The notes: generated from the sequence alone by a model not told the origin. A DNA stretch of 64,000 nt from Pedobacter sandarakinus (GCF_026240095.1 NZ_JAPIVG010000002.1:1-64000); one strand, 5' to 3'. Shown: positions 8,866-18,631, numbered from the stretch's first letter. A program made the numbers and translations.

Positions 8866-10347
8866 TTACCTAACTTCGTACATCAACTTTTTAATCAATT
8901 GTGATAAAAGGATTAATCCTAAGCCAGCAATAAGCGAGTAAAGCGCCAAATCCTTGTAGCCATCGGTATAGGCAATGAGTCTGGTAGCACCAGAGGCGCC
9001 ATCAACACTAGACATTTCTGCGCCTAATTTGCCTGCTGCCAGTTGGCCAAAAGCGCTGAAGAGGAACCATAAACCCATCATCATTCCAAACATCCTTTTT
9101 GGAGAAAGCTTTGTGATGATAGACATGCCAATTGGGCCTATACACAACTCGCCCAAGGTTAATAACAAATATGCGAAGGTGAAAACGTTCAATGAACTAA
9201 TGCCCTCCGAGTTTGCAAAAAACCTTGTTGCGTAAAACACATAGAAACTGGCCGCCAGCAGGATAAAGCCTAAACCAAATTTTACGATGGTATTGGGCTC
9301 CACCTTGCGCTTGTAAAGGCCAAGCCATAAAATGCCGACAACCGGACTAAACACTATGATAAAAAATGAATTAACACTATTGTTAACCACGTTAGGATCT
9401 ATATTAAAGAATAGTATTTTACTGTCTAAATTGTCTTTTGCAAATAAAGATAAAGAGCCGCCGCTTTGCTCTGAAATTGCCATAAAGATGAAATAACAGA
9501 AAATAAATACGAATGCAGCCATTAGCTTGTATTGGGCAGTCTTATCCTTTATCTTCACCGTTTCATAGATAAAATAAAGAAGTGCCACCACGCCAATACT
9601 ATACATAAAATAGTCGGTAAAAGCTGTGTTTTTTACCATGATAAAAATTAACGGGATGCAGAGTAACGACCCAATATATACGGCAGTCTCTGCAAAACGC
9701 TGCTTGAAGGCGGTTAAATGTAGCAGGGGAGAGCTTCCAATTGGGCCTAAATGTTTTTTGGTGAGGATAAAGGTGCCTAAACCGAAAGCCATTACCAGTG
9801 CCGCAGATAGGAAGCAATATTGCCAAGAATAATATTTTCCAAGGTAAATGCATAAAGCACCGCCCAGTAAGCCCCCCACATTAATCCCCGCATAAAACAA
9901 ACCATATCCGGCATCTCTTCTGTTGTCATTTTCGTGGTAAAGTTCTCCTACCATTGAAGAAATATTGGGCTTGAAGAAACCAGTGCCAATGATGGATAGC
10001 GTAATGCCCATATAAAAAAGATCTTTTGGAGAAAACGCTAGGATGAGATTGCCCACAATCATCAATGTGCCACCCCAGAACAGGGATTTCTTGAATCCCA
10101 ATACCTTATCGGCAAATATTCCACCAATAAAGGTAAAGGCATACACAAAAGCCTGGATAGCACCATACTGTAAGTTCGACTGCTGATCTGTTAGGCCCAG
10201 TTGTTCGACCATAAAAAAGGCAAGTACGCCACGCATACCATAGAAGCAAAAGCGCTCCCACATTTCAACTAATGATAGATGCCAAAGTTGCTTGGGGTAT
10301 TTCCCTTCGAAATTTTGAATCTGCGATATGGTAATTTCTTTTTCCAT
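8866..10347 (-). CDS. POT family proton-dependent oligopeptide transporter
   Basis: 493 residues with about 12-14 hydrophobic helices. The POT signature is clear near the N-terminus (EMWERFCFYGMRGVLAFF, the ExxERFxYYG motif) and in GNGFFKPN-like form (IGTGFFKPNISSMVGELY). The family imports di- and tripeptides with protons across the inner membrane. It is the distal member of a tandem pair with the gene ending at 10413, but a strong terminator lies between them, so it may have its own promoter. The two copies differ substantially in sequence and length, so the duplication is not recent. Confidence 0.92.
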   Translation of the reverse strand: MEKEITISQIQNFEGKYPKQLWHLSLVEMWERFCFYGMRGVLAFFMVEQLGLTDQQSNLQYGAIQAFVYAFTFIGGIFADKVLGFKKSLFWGGTLMIVGNLILAFSPKDLFYMGITLSIIGTGFFKPNISSMVGELYHENDNRRDAGYGLFYAGINVGGLLGGALCIYLGKYYSWQYCFLSAALVMAFGLGTFILTKKHLGPIGSSPLLHLTAFKQRFAETAVYIGSLLCIPLIFIMVKNTAFTDYFMYSIGVVALLYFIYETVKIKDKTAQYKLMAAFVFIFCYFIFMAISEQSGGSLSLFAKDNLDSKILFFNIDPNVVNNSVNSFFIIVFSPVVGILWLGLYKRKVEPNTIVKFGLGFILLAASFYVFYATRFFANSEGISSLNVFTFAYLLLTLGELCIGPIGMSIITKLSPKRMFGMMMGLWFLFSAFGQLAAGKLGAEMSSVDGASGATRLIAYTDGYKDLALYSLIAGLGLILLSQLIKKLMYEVR

Positions 10348-10363
10348 CAGTTATTTAAAAGGA

Positions 10364-10388
10364 AAAACCCGCTGTAGAAGCGGGTTTT
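10364..10388 (-). terminator. Terminator between the two POT genes
   Basis: A perfect 10-bp stem (AAAACCCGCT with AGCGGGTTTT) and 5-nt loop; on the minus strand it continues as a run of five T. It ends transcription from the upstream POT gene. Confidence 0.85.
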
Positions 10389-10412
10389 AGTTTAATGTTG
10401 TTGTAGCTATTT

Positions 10413-12008
10413 TTAGTGTACGCCATGCATCCATTTACGTAAAATAGGGCTTATTGCAAACATAATAAAGCCCGCTACCACTGGAATAATGGTAAATATT
10501 AAGAAAAATGTGGCAATTGAATATTCACTACTAATCTTATCGATCATAGAACCGGTTGCGCCAGCAAGGTAATTACCAATTGCGGTACAGGTGAAGAACA
10601 CACCGAACATCAAACCTACCAGATTTGCCGGTGCCAATTTACTTACATAAGATAAGCCTACCGGAGAAATGCAAAGCTCGCCAACGGTGTGGAAGAAATA
10701 GGCAAAAATAAGCCAGAACATACTTACCTGTGCTGATGTTGCACCTTGTGGAATATTCGAACCTCCATATGCTAATCCGGCGAAGCCGATACCTACAAAT
10801 ATTAACCCGAAACCAAATTTAACAGGTCCGCTGGGATTAAATTTACTCTCCCAGAATTTCGAAAAAATAGGTGCCAAGGATACGATAAAGAAGCTGTTTA
10901 GCACGCTAAACCAAGAAGCTGGAACCTCTGTGCTTACAGAACCCAATTCCCTGTCTACCTTCCAAATCGCTAATGCCCAGATAATTAGAAAACTTAACAA
11001 TGTAAATAAAATTGTAGCAGGGTATTTTTTAAAGATCTTCGATGCTAAGCTAATGAGCACCACAGTTACCGCTACCAATGGAAAAATGGTTAAAATACTG
11101 TCAATCCATTTAAAAGTTGTTGCAGCACCTCCGGTAAGATTTCTTAAGGTATAATCTTTTGCAAAGATGGTCATCGATCCTCCAGCTTGTTCGAACACCA
11201 TCCAAAAGAAGATAGTGAAGATCGAAAGAATGGCAATCACCCATAAACGTTGTGTTCTCACATGTTTTGGGATTTCAACGGCTGTAGGGTCTGCTTTTTC
11301 TTTTTGGTCAGCTTTATCTACTGAAGCGCCAATTACCCCGAAAATTTTTTGAGCAAAATAAAATTGCAACATCCCGAAGAGCATAAAAATACCCGCCAGT
11401 CCAAATCCATAATGCCATCCCACTTTTTCGCCAATGTAACCACACATCAACATCCCAATAAAAGCGCCAGAGTTAATACCCATATAAAAAATAGCATAGG
11501 CGCTGTCTTTTTTATCACTAATTGGTGGATACAACTTTCCTACAATTGATGAAATATTTGGCTTAAAGAAACCATTACCGATAATCAGAAATAATAGACC
11601 TACATAAAAGAAATTGGTGTTAACACCTTCTAAGGCCATTGAAGCGTGACCTAGAGTCATGATGGCTGCGCCAATAATTACCGCTTTTCTGTATCCGGTA
11701 AACCGATCGGCTATTAGTCCTCCCAAGATTGGCGTAAAGTAAACGAGACCTGTATATAATGCATAAAGTTGTAAGGCTTCCGGGCGAGGCCAACCCCAAC
11801 CATTTTTACTAATGTCGCTAATAAGAAACAATACCAAAATGGCACGCATTCCATAGTAACTAAAACGTTCCCACATTTCGGTAAAGAAGAGTACGAACAA
11901 GCCTACAGGGTGACTAAATAACTTCTCGCTCGATACACCCTGACTAGCTAGATGGAGATCAAGCTCCTTATCGTGGTCAATAGCGATGGTTTCGTTATGT
12001 TTTTGCAT
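10413..12008 (-). CDS. POT family proton-dependent oligopeptide transporter
   Basis: 531 residues, polytopic. The POT motif is EMWERFSYYGMRAILVLFL, followed by IIGNGFFKPNISSIVGKLYPP and a C-terminal GELCISPVGLSYVSKLAP segment typical of the family. It is a proton-coupled importer of short peptides in the inner membrane. The hydrophilic N-terminus of about 30 residues and the mid-protein insertion make it longer than its neighbour. It is transcribed on its own, ending at the terminator 25 bp downstream. Confidence 0.93.
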   Translation of the reverse strand: MQKHNETIAIDHDKELDLHLASQGVSSEKLFSHPVGLFVLFFTEMWERFSYYGMRAILVLFLISDISKNGWGWPRPEALQLYALYTGLVYFTPILGGLIADRFTGYRKAVIIGAAIMTLGHASMALEGVNTNFFYVGLLFLIIGNGFFKPNISSIVGKLYPPISDKKDSAYAIFYMGINSGAFIGMLMCGYIGEKVGWHYGFGLAGIFMLFGMLQFYFAQKIFGVIGASVDKADQKEKADPTAVEIPKHVRTQRLWVIAILSIFTIFFWMVFEQAGGSMTIFAKDYTLRNLTGGAATTFKWIDSILTIFPLVAVTVVLISLASKIFKKYPATILFTLLSFLIIWALAIWKVDRELGSVSTEVPASWFSVLNSFFIVSLAPIFSKFWESKFNPSGPVKFGFGLIFVGIGFAGLAYGGSNIPQGATSAQVSMFWLIFAYFFHTVGELCISPVGLSYVSKLAPANLVGLMFGVFFTCTAIGNYLAGATGSMIDKISSEYSIATFFLIFTIIPVVAGFIMFAISPILRKWMHGVH

Positions 12009-12152
12009 AAAACTTTTATTGGTTTTAGTTGATGATTTCAGAATTTGTGTGTTGTTTAAGTTAGTTTGAACGGCGCAATATAGTCAGCGATTGCCAAACT
12101 CACAAATTTTAAGTTAGTGCTTTGAAAATGAGGGTAGTTCAGATTAAAGATG

Positions 12153-13046
12153 TTAAAACTTTCTAATCGGTTTAACATTTTTCTTCGGGTCGGCGTATTG
12201 TTCATCCATGGCATTTGGATCATTGTTCAGTTCTAAGCCTTCCTGCCATTTCAATTTACCGCCTATAATTTTAAAACCATCAAAAGTGCCGTCTGAACCG
12301 TAAAAATCATATCTCCCAACCATTTCAGGATCGATTGGAGCGAGGTGATCGAAAACAATCATTCCGGCTTTTTTATCGGTTTTCAAAGTCATCGCATTAG
12401 ATTTCGTGTACTCGAATATGAACCGGTTTTTTGTTTTTAAATCTTTTCCATCAAATACTGGTGCGCCAAACTTCAACCCATCTTTTTCAATAGTAAGGAT
12501 TTCAATTACTTTTTTCGTGGTGGCCTGGGTATTTCCCTTCCAGCCGAGCAACACATAATAGGGGAGGCGACTAGCTCCGGTTACCGGAACAATTTCGTAA
12601 TAACGTGCGCCATACCAATTTTGGTTAGTAGTGATGATGTTGGGATCTTTAAGATTATCGCTTTGATCGATCAGTGGGTACAACTTTAGCGGACCCTTTC
12701 CTGTATTCATTTGGATGGTGCCATAGTAACGATAGGTGCCACCCTCTTGCGGCACATACCAACTTAAGGATCTAAAGGCCTGGTCTGGGGATTTAATTAC
12801 AGACACGCTCTTTAAAGAATCAAATCCATAATCGAAGGAGTTAGAAACTTTCAAAGCCTCTACGAGCGTTTTGATAAACTTGCCATTTAATTCTGCCTTT
12901 TTTGCATCACTCTCGGCAGCCAGTGTGGCATCGAAAATTTTTACCAAGGAATCCTGAAATACATCAAGACCTGGTTTTGCCTGTTGGGCCTGAGTGTTCA
13001 GGCACAATAATATAATCGCTAAAAAAAATAAGTGCTTTCGCTTCAT
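12153..13046 (-). CDS. Secreted protein of unknown function (297 aa)
   Basis: The N-terminus MKRKHLFFLAIILLCLNTQA is a signal peptide, with cleavage likely before QQAKPG, so the product is exported. The rest is soluble and beta-rich, with the phrases GTYRYYGTIQMNTGKGPLKLYP and YYVLLGWKGN. I recognise no named domain. Its start codon directly follows the stop of the thiolase gene (no spacer), so they share a transcript, but no functional link to thiolysis is evident. Confidence 0.75.
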   Translation of the reverse strand: MKRKHLFFLAIILLCLNTQAQQAKPGLDVFQDSLVKIFDATLAAESDAKKAELNGKFIKTLVEALKVSNSFDYGFDSLKSVSVIKSPDQAFRSLSWYVPQEGGTYRYYGTIQMNTGKGPLKLYPLIDQSDNLKDPNIITTNQNWYGARYYEIVPVTGASRLPYYVLLGWKGNTQATTKKVIEILTIEKDGLKFGAPVFDGKDLKTKNRFIFEYTKSNAMTLKTDKKAGMIVFDHLAPIDPEMVGRYDFYGSDGTFDGFKIIGGKLKWQEGLELNNDPNAMDEQYADPKKNVKPIRKF

Positions 13047-14225
13047 TTATGCTAATTTTTCTATAACCAGCGCACTGGCACCGCCCCCTCCATTGCAAAT
13101 TCCTGCCACGCCAATCTTACCCTTATTTTGCTCCAGAACTGAAAGTAAGGTAACTACTATCCGTGCTCCAGATGCCCCAAGGGGATGACCCAATGCAACC
13201 GCACCGCCATTTACATTTACTTTATGATCATCTAAATTCAACTCCTGGTTATTGGCAATCGCCACTACAGAAAATGCCTCATTAATTTCAAAATAATCCA
13301 CATCAGCCATAGCCACATTTGCACGAGCTAATGCCAACGGAATCGCTTTAGATGGTGCGGTGGTAAACCATTCGGGAGCCTGTTGTGCATCTGCAAAACC
13401 TAAAATTTTGGCCAGTGGTTTTATGCCTAATTCTGTTGCCTTTTCTGCACTCATTAACACGAGGGCTGCGGCACCATCATTTAAGGTTGAGGCGTTGGCG
13501 GCAGTAACCGTTCCATCTTTCTGGAATACGGGCTTCAGGCCTGGTATTTTATCAAACTTTACAGCGCTTGGTTCGTCATCTGTATCGATAACTGAAACAT
13601 CACCTTTTCTATCTTTTACTTCAATCGGTACAATTTCTTTAGCAAATCTACCTTCGGCCTGTGCAGCTTGCGCCCTTTGGTAAGATGTTATCGCGAACTG
13701 GTCTTGATCTGATCTGCTGATATTACAAGTACTTGCGCAAAGTTCTGCTGCCGAACCCATGTGGTAATCATTATACACATCCCATAAGCCATCTTTTACC
13801 AATCCATCTGTAAGTTGGCTATGACCAAGGCGGTAACCATTTCTTGCTTTATCTAAATAATAAGGAACATTGCTCATGCTTTCCATACCGCCAGCCACCA
13901 CAATATCAATAAACCCAGTGGCGATGCTTTGTGCCGCCAGCATAATGGCTTTAGTGCCAGAAGCGCAAACTTTATTAACAGTTGTTGCAGGCAGATCAGG
14001 AAGTCCGGCAAGCTTAGCAGCCTGTGTAGCAGGTGCCTGACCTAAATTGGCAGACAATACGTTGCCCATATACACTTCCTGTATTTGTTCGGGTTGTAGG
14101 TTTGCCTGTTCTACAGCCGCCTTTATGGCAAAACCACCCAATTGAGGCGCAGAAAATTGAGACAGTGTGCCTCCAAAACTACCAATAGCGGTTCTTACAG
14201 CTGATACGATTACAACTTCTCTCAT
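13047..14225 (-). CDS. Acetyl-CoA C-acetyltransferase (thiolase)
   Basis: 392 residues, the usual length of biosynthetic or degradative acetoacetyl-CoA thiolases. The nucleophile C87 lies in NKVCASGTKA. GHPLGASGAR carries the catalytic His, and CNGGGGASA at the C-terminus carries the second active Cys. It condenses two acetyl-CoA or cleaves acetoacetyl-CoA in the cytoplasm. It is the first gene of a two-gene unit with a secreted protein. No other beta-oxidation or ketone-body gene is near, so direction of flux is open. Confidence 0.93.
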   Translation of the reverse strand: MREVVIVSAVRTAIGSFGGTLSQFSAPQLGGFAIKAAVEQANLQPEQIQEVYMGNVLSANLGQAPATQAAKLAGLPDLPATTVNKVCASGTKAIMLAAQSIATGFIDIVVAGGMESMSNVPYYLDKARNGYRLGHSQLTDGLVKDGLWDVYNDYHMGSAAELCASTCNISRSDQDQFAITSYQRAQAAQAEGRFAKEIVPIEVKDRKGDVSVIDTDDEPSAVKFDKIPGLKPVFQKDGTVTAANASTLNDGAAALVLMSAEKATELGIKPLAKILGFADAQQAPEWFTTAPSKAIPLALARANVAMADVDYFEINEAFSVVAIANNQELNLDDHKVNVNGGAVALGHPLGASGARIVVTLLSVLEQNKGKIGVAGICNGGGGASALVIEKLA

Positions 14226-14364
14226 GAATAATTATTTTTATGAATTTTTGGTTAGGCTGCTAAGTTATCAATTTTTCCTATTTCAATAACGCCTTTTGGG
14301 TTAATTTAGCGTAAAATGACATGCATCCTTGCTATCTCTTTCGCTCATGCTCGAACAAGATGCT

Positions 14365-14538
14365 TTATTTTTCTTCTTCTTTTACCTTTCCCTTTTTCCT
14401 TGCTTTTAAAGCTTGAGTAAGGAGAAATTCTATCTGTCCGTTTGTACTTCTGAATTCATCGGCAGCCCAAGTTTCTATATCTTTAAGCAACCCGGGGCTT
14501 ATCCTTAATACAAATGCTTTTTTCTCTTTTTCCGCCAT
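14365..14538 (-). CDS. Small Arc-type DNA-binding protein (57 aa)
   Basis: A 57-residue frame. FVLRISPGLLKDIETWAADE, then an NGQIEFLLTQAL helix, matches the ribbon-helix-helix plan of Arc-like proteins, with a basic/acidic tail KARKKGKVKEEEK. Its ATG shares one base with the TGA of the upstream membrane-protein gene, so translation is coupled. RHH proteins bind DNA as dimers through the N-terminal strand. Placed third after SPFH and PH-like genes, it may autoregulate this operon. No toxin partner is seen. Confidence 0.75.
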   Translation of the reverse strand: MAEKEKKAFVLRISPGLLKDIETWAADEFRSTNGQIEFLLTQALKARKKGKVKEEEK

Positions 14539-15062
14539 CACTGCTGAATTGCTTGTATGTTAATCTCTTTCTTCAGGTTCACCAGGAAAACGTTCAGTTC
14601 CTCAATTTTATTGGAGCTGAACAATACTTTCAAATCATTTTTTAACTCGAGCTGCAAGCCCATATTATGGTCGTTTAACAAGTATGCTTTATCTTTTAGC
14701 TTGAACCAAAGCCTGTATCTTACACCATAACCGCCGTATTCCGAAAACGCATCATATTTTCGGATGTAGGCTTTGTCAATTTCTCGCCAGGGGATGTATT
14801 TAAGTTTCCAGCTTACCAGTGCGTAACGATAGGAAACTCCATCATCATCAATCTTCAGCGTTAGCTTACATTGTGCTAACAGGTAAATCAAAGCGAATGG
14901 TATCAGGCCCGCCCATATAGGTGCAAAATAGGATGCGGTTAATTCATTCCAGCCCATTCCGCCATTGTAAAAAAGGGCGATAGCCACTGTTGGAAAGATG
15001 GTTGTTGCAGCAATCAAATATAACCACCAGATTTTTAAGCCCTGTTTTTCTATAAATACCAT
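14538..15062 (-). CDS. Membrane protein with two TM helices and a PH-like domain
   Basis: 174 residues. Two hydrophobic helices (about 12-33 and 42-63) are followed by a soluble part that starts LKIDDDGVSYRYAL and has WKLKYIPWREIDKAYIRKY, resembling bacterial PH-like domains. No enzyme motif. It lies one base after the SPFH gene and overlaps the Arc-like gene by one base, so the three form a tight operon. It is probably an inner-membrane partner of the SPFH protein; this is inference from position. Confidence 0.65.
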   Translation of the reverse strand: MVFIEKQGLKIWWLYLIAATTIFPTVAIALFYNGGMGWNELTASYFAPIWAGLIPFALIYLLAQCKLTLKIDDDGVSYRYALVSWKLKYIPWREIDKAYIRKYDAFSEYGGYGVRYRLWFKLKDKAYLLNDHNMGLQLELKNDLKVLFSSNKIEELNVFLVNLKKEINIQAIQQ

Positions 15063-15063
15063 G

Positions 15064-15921
15064 CTAGTTGTAAAGCGTACCTGTATTTACTACTGGCTGT
15101 ACATGTCTATCACCACAAAGCACAACCAATAAATTGCTCACCATCGCGGCTTTGCGTTCTTCGTCTAAATCTACAATGCCTTTCTGCGAGAGCTTTTCGA
15201 GGGCCATTTCTACCATACCCACCGCACCTTCAACAATAAGTTTCCTTGCCGCTATTACTGCGGTAGCCTGCTGGCGTTGTAACATTGCACTGGCAATTTC
15301 AGGGGCATAAGCCAGATGGGAAATACGGGCTTCCAGTACATCTATTCCAGCCCTCGATAACCGTTCATTCAGTTCTTTTTCAAGAATTTCGCTCACCTGC
15401 TCTGCGCCGTCTTTTAGCGTAATGCTCGATTCTTCACCCTCAGCATGATCGTAAGGAAAAATGTTGGCAAGGTGTCTTACAGCCGCTTCACTTTGAATGT
15501 TAACGTATTGCGTGTAATTTTCAACAGAAAACACCGCTTTAGCAGTTTCGTTTACTTTCCAAACCACCACAGCGGCAATTTCAATAGGGTTACCCAGTTT
15601 GTCGTTAACCTTCAATTGCTGGCCATTTAGGTTATTTGCCTTTAATGACAGGCGCCTCTTAGCCGTCAGCGGATTTACCCAGAAAAATCCGTCGGCTTTT
15701 ACTGTGCCAATGTATTTTCCAAATAGGGTAAGCACCATCGATTGATTCGGGTTAATAATGAGAAAACCTGGAAAGATTAGAAAGACGTCTACAGTTAACA
15801 GTACTCCTCCCAGTACAAAATAAGTTATAATGAAGCAGTAAATACTTGCTCCCAAAAGAATTAGCGATGCCACAAAAGTAAGGTAGCCTGAGGGCGGATT
15901 AATGATTTTTTCCTGATACAT
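15064..15921 (-). CDS. SPFH/Band 7 domain protein
   Basis: 285 residues from the ATG at 15921; the frame is open further up to 15978, but that extension reads as AT-rich spacer. Two N-terminal membrane helices are followed by an SPFH domain ([18 protein letters not shown] near its start, then [19 protein letters not shown]) and a helical tail ([19 protein letters not shown]). SPFH proteins form membrane-associated rings or scaffolds. First gene of the operon with the PH-like and Arc-type genes, divergent from the PgpH-like gene. Confidence 0.88.
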   Translation of the reverse strand: MYQEKIINPPSGYLTFVASLILLGASIYCFIITYFVLGGVLLTVDVFLIFPGFLIINPNQSMVLTLFGKYIGTVKADGFFWVNPLTAKRRLSLKANNLNGQQLKVNDKLGNPIEIAAVVVWKVNETAKAVFSVENYTQYVNIQSEAAVRHLANIFPYDHAEGEESSITLKDGAEQVSEILEKELNERLSRAGIDVLEARISHLAYAPEIASAMLQRQQATAVIAARKLIVEGAVGMVEMALEKLSQKGIVDLDEERKAAMVSNLLVVLCGDRHVQPVVNTGTLYN

Positions 15922-16039
15922 GATTGATATTAATTTGATATCATAAAGTAAAATATAATTTGCCGTAATTGCAAACAAAATGAGTAAAATGTATATTAGA
16001 TAAATTTGTTAATTTTGACAGTACAATAATTAAATCATT

Positions 16040-18118
16040 TTGGCCAAAATCAAAAAGAACTCCCACAAAATACTGTACCGTAAATATTCATCGAACCTGA
16101 AATATGTGATGATGCTTTTTACGGTTTTCGTAATCACCTTGTTTCTTCCCAAGCAGCCCCGTTTTAGGTATGAGTTTGAAAAGGGAAAGGTATGGATGAA
16201 TAAAGACCTGATTTCTCCCTTTAGCTTCGCGATCTTAAAAACTAATCCACAGGTAAACAGCGATAAGAAAAATGCCCTTAAAGATGTGCTTCCTGTATAT
16301 CAACTTGATAAATCGCTGGCTGAGAATAATTTGGAGCAGTTTTCTAATGAGTTTGATATTAAATGGAAATCCACTCAACTGGATGAGAAAGACAAGGAAA
16401 AATACAAAACTACCGCTTATGCTTTGCTGGCCGATATTTATAATAAAGGTGTAATCAGTTTAAACGCAAAACAGCAGACCAATGGGAAAAATTATGATTT
16501 TTCATTGATGGAGCGCAACATCTCGCGACAGAAAAATACCCAGGATGTTTTTACTACCGAAACGGCGCTTCTGTATTTTAAATCAAAATTCCAGTCTCCA
16601 AACCCAGTGATGAGTGACTTGGTTGCAAACCTTGCGGAGGATCACTTGAGTCCGAATATTGTGTATGATGAACGTTTAACACAAGTTATTCAACAAAATA
16701 CTGTAGATAATATTTCTACCACCAAAGGGATGGTACAAAGGGGAGAGTTAATTGTTTCTAAGAACGATGTGATCGATGAAGAAATTTATCAGAAGCTGGA
16801 ATCTTACAAAGCAACATACGATGCCCAAACCAAGACCATTGGCAGCCGGGCGTTGGTATATTTAGGGCAGGTGATTTTGGTGGCGTTCATTGTAGCCATC
16901 CTGATGTCGTTCCTGTTTTTGTTTCGCAAAGATATTTTTGCTGATAACCGGCAGCTTTCCCTAATCCTGATTGTAACCACAGGCATGTTGCTGGCACTTA
17001 CATGGGCCATCAAGATGGAGATACCGAGTTTGTATTACATTCCATTTTGCGTAGTTCCGATCATTATACGGATTCTGTTTGATACCCGTTTGGCGCTTTA
17101 TCTCCATATGTTGGTCATCTTAATCGCCGGATTCTTCGTGGCCAATAGCTTTGAATTTGTTTTCTATCAGGTTACAGCCGGGATGGTGGCGATCTTTAGT
17201 ATCAAGAATTTTGTTAAAAGAGAACGTTTCCTGGTTTCGGCTTTACTTATTCTGTTGTCATATCTGGTGGCTTTTGTGGGCATTGCCTTGCTTAGAGAGG
17301 GCTCGTTCAGGGAAATCGAATGGATTAATTTTGTGCCATTTGTATTCAGCGTATTACTATCGCTTCTGGCTTACCCCTTGATTTATCTTTTCGAAAGAAT
17401 TTTTGGAATTACCTCTGATGTCGCTTTAATTGAGCTGACCAATACCAATAACAAACTGCTGCGTGAGCTCGCTTTCAAGGCTCCGGGTACTTTCCAGCAT
17501 TCGTTACAAGTGGCCAATCTTGCCGAAGCTGCGATCTTTAAAATTGGCGGCAATTCTGTACTGGTAAGGGCAGGTGCGCTATACCACGATATCGGTAAGG
17601 TAGACAACCCTCAGTATTTCATAGAGAACCAAAATACAGCCGTTAGTCCGCATGATAAGTTGCCTTATGAGCAAAGTGCACAAATTATTATCCAGCACGT
17701 GCATAAGGGCATTGAAATTTTAAGGAAAAATCAAATTCCGGAAACCATTATTGATTTTATAAGGACGCACCACGGCAATACCCGGGTAGATTATTTTTAT
17801 CAATCGTTTCTGAAAAATTCACCGGAGAAATTTGTAGACGAAAACATTTTTCGTTATCCCGGGCCAATACCTTTCAGTAAAGAAACAGGTGTGTTGATGC
17901 TTGCTGATTCGGTAGAAGCGGCCTCAAGAAGTCTTAAAAATCCGGATGCGCAGAACATAAATGACATCGTTGAGCGCATCATTAACTACAAATTGGAGCA
18001 AAATCAACTAGATGACTGCGATTTGACATTAAAAGATATTGAAACTATCAAATTGATATTCAAGACGATGCTCATGAGTATCTATCATGTTCGCATAGAT
18101 TATCAACAAGTTTTGTAA
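16040..18118 (+). CDS. 7TMR-HD family HDIG phosphodiesterase (PgpH-like)
   Basis: 692 residues, TTG start. The first downstream Met codons fall inside the first membrane helix, after a basic stretch that should belong to the protein. Order: short basic N-terminus, one TM helix, an extracytoplasmic 7TMR-HDED domain (about 50-270), a block of seven TM helices (about 270-450), and a cytosolic HD domain with TFQHSLQVANLAE, ALYHDIGKVDNP and RTHHGNTR. PgpH-type proteins hydrolyse cyclic di-AMP. The substrate is inferred from the family. Confidence 0.9.
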   Translation: MAKIKKNSHKILYRKYSSNLKYVMMLFTVFVITLFLPKQPRFRYEFEKGKVWMNKDLISPFSFAILKTNPQVNSDKKNALKDVLPVYQLDKSLAENNLEQFSNEFDIKWKSTQLDEKDKEKYKTTAYALLADIYNKGVISLNAKQQTNGKNYDFSLMERNISRQKNTQDVFTTETALLYFKSKFQSPNPVMSDLVANLAEDHLSPNIVYDERLTQVIQQNTVDNISTTKGMVQRGELIVSKNDVIDEEIYQKLESYKATYDAQTKTIGSRALVYLGQVILVAFIVAILMSFLFLFRKDIFADNRQLSLILIVTTGMLLALTWAIKMEIPSLYYIPFCVVPIIIRILFDTRLALYLHMLVILIAGFFVANSFEFVFYQVTAGMVAIFSIKNFVKRERFLVSALLILLSYLVAFVGIALLREGSFREIEWINFVPFVFSVLLSLLAYPLIYLFERIFGITSDVALIELTNTNNKLLRELAFKAPGTFQHSLQVANLAEAAIFKIGGNSVLVRAGALYHDIGKVDNPQYFIENQNTAVSPHDKLPYEQSAQIIIQHVHKGIEILRKNQIPETIIDFIRTHHGNTRVDYFYQSFLKNSPEKFVDENIFRYPGPIPFSKETGVLMLADSVEAASRSLKNPDAQNINDIVERIINYKLEQNQLDDCDLTLKDIETIKLIFKTMLMSIYHVRIDYQQVL

Positions 18119-18124
18119 TTTTTT

Positions 18125-18154
18125 TTTGTGGAATAACTTGTTTTACTATATTTG
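18125..18154 (+). promoter_or_regulatory. Promoter of the tRNA cluster
   Basis: A TTTG at 18125-18128 and a perfect Bacteroidetes -7 box TATATTTG at 18147-18154 are 18 bp apart. Transcription should start near 18160, about 40 bp before tRNA-Ser. Confidence 0.6.
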
Positions 18155-18198
18155 CAGACCTCAAAACAAGGTCGGTATGACGGCGTTTGAGGTTAAAC

Positions 18199-18285
18199 GG
18201 TGAGGTGCCTGAGAGGCCGAAAGGAACAGTTTGCTAAACTGTCGTACTGGTAACGGTACCGCGGGTTCGAATCCCGCCCTCACCG
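18199..18285 (+). tRNA. tRNA-Ser(GCU)
   Basis: 87 nt. The acceptor stem GGTGAGG pairs with CCTCACC; the anticodon loop reads TTGCTAA within CAGTTTGCTAAACTG, giving anticodon GCT. A long variable arm (CGTACTGGTAACGGTACCG) and the GGTTCGAATCC T-arm are present. CCA is not encoded. It reads serine codons AGC/AGU. Confidence 0.95.
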
Positions 18286-18376
18286 CGAAAAAAAAGTAAT
18301 AAAAAAAGTGCATTTGTCATTTTAAAACCGTTACTTTGCAGCCCTTAGAAATAAGGAAAAAAGGAGATACCAAGTT

Positions 18377-18450
18377 CGGGATGTAGCGTAGCCCGGTATC
18401 GCGCCTGCTTTGGGAGCAGGAGGTCGTAGGTTCGAATCCTGCCATCCCGA
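18377..18450 (+). tRNA. tRNA-Pro(UGG), copy 1
   Basis: 74 nt. CGGGATG pairs with CATCCCG; the anticodon arm CTGCTTTGGGAGCAG gives anticodon TGG, and the T-arm is GTAGGTTCGAATCCTGC. CCA is not encoded. It is identical to the copy 123 bp downstream, including the ATACCAAGTT just before it. Confidence 0.96.
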
Positions 18451-18499
18451 CAAAAGTTTTGTTCACTTTTCAAAAGAACAATAAAGGTGATACCAAGTT

Positions 18500-18573
18500 C
18501 GGGATGTAGCGTAGCCCGGTATCGCGCCTGCTTTGGGAGCAGGAGGTCGTAGGTTCGAATCCTGCCATCCCGA
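18500..18573 (+). tRNA. tRNA-Pro(UGG), copy 2
   Basis: Identical in sequence to copy 1. It is followed by a strong terminator at 18598-18631. The tandem arrangement and the shared flank point to a recent duplication or gene conversion. Confidence 0.96.
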
Positions 18574-18597
18574 CTAATCCAATTCAATTTGGATACG

Positions 18598-18631
18598 AAA
18601 GCCTCTGAATCATATGATTTAGGGGCTTTTT
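18598..18631 (+). terminator. Terminator of the tRNA cluster
   Basis: AAAGCCTCTGAATCA pairs with TGATTTAGGGGCTTT (two wobbles) around a 2-4 nt loop, followed by T residues. Confidence 0.85.

Noticed and set aside
13360-13683. 107-codon plus-strand frame inside the thiolase gene
   Set aside because: Antisense shadow of a clearly coding thiolase; no domain pattern.
18377-18573. Two identical 74-bp units, considered as a CRISPR-like or mobile repeat
   Set aside because: Each folds as a complete tRNA-Pro; two copies only and no spacer logic.
18345-18587. Minus-strand frame of 80 codons containing RDGRIRTYDLLLPKQARYRA twice
   Set aside because: It is the antisense reading of the two tRNA-Pro genes, a well-known false protein; the repeat is explained by the tRNA duplication.
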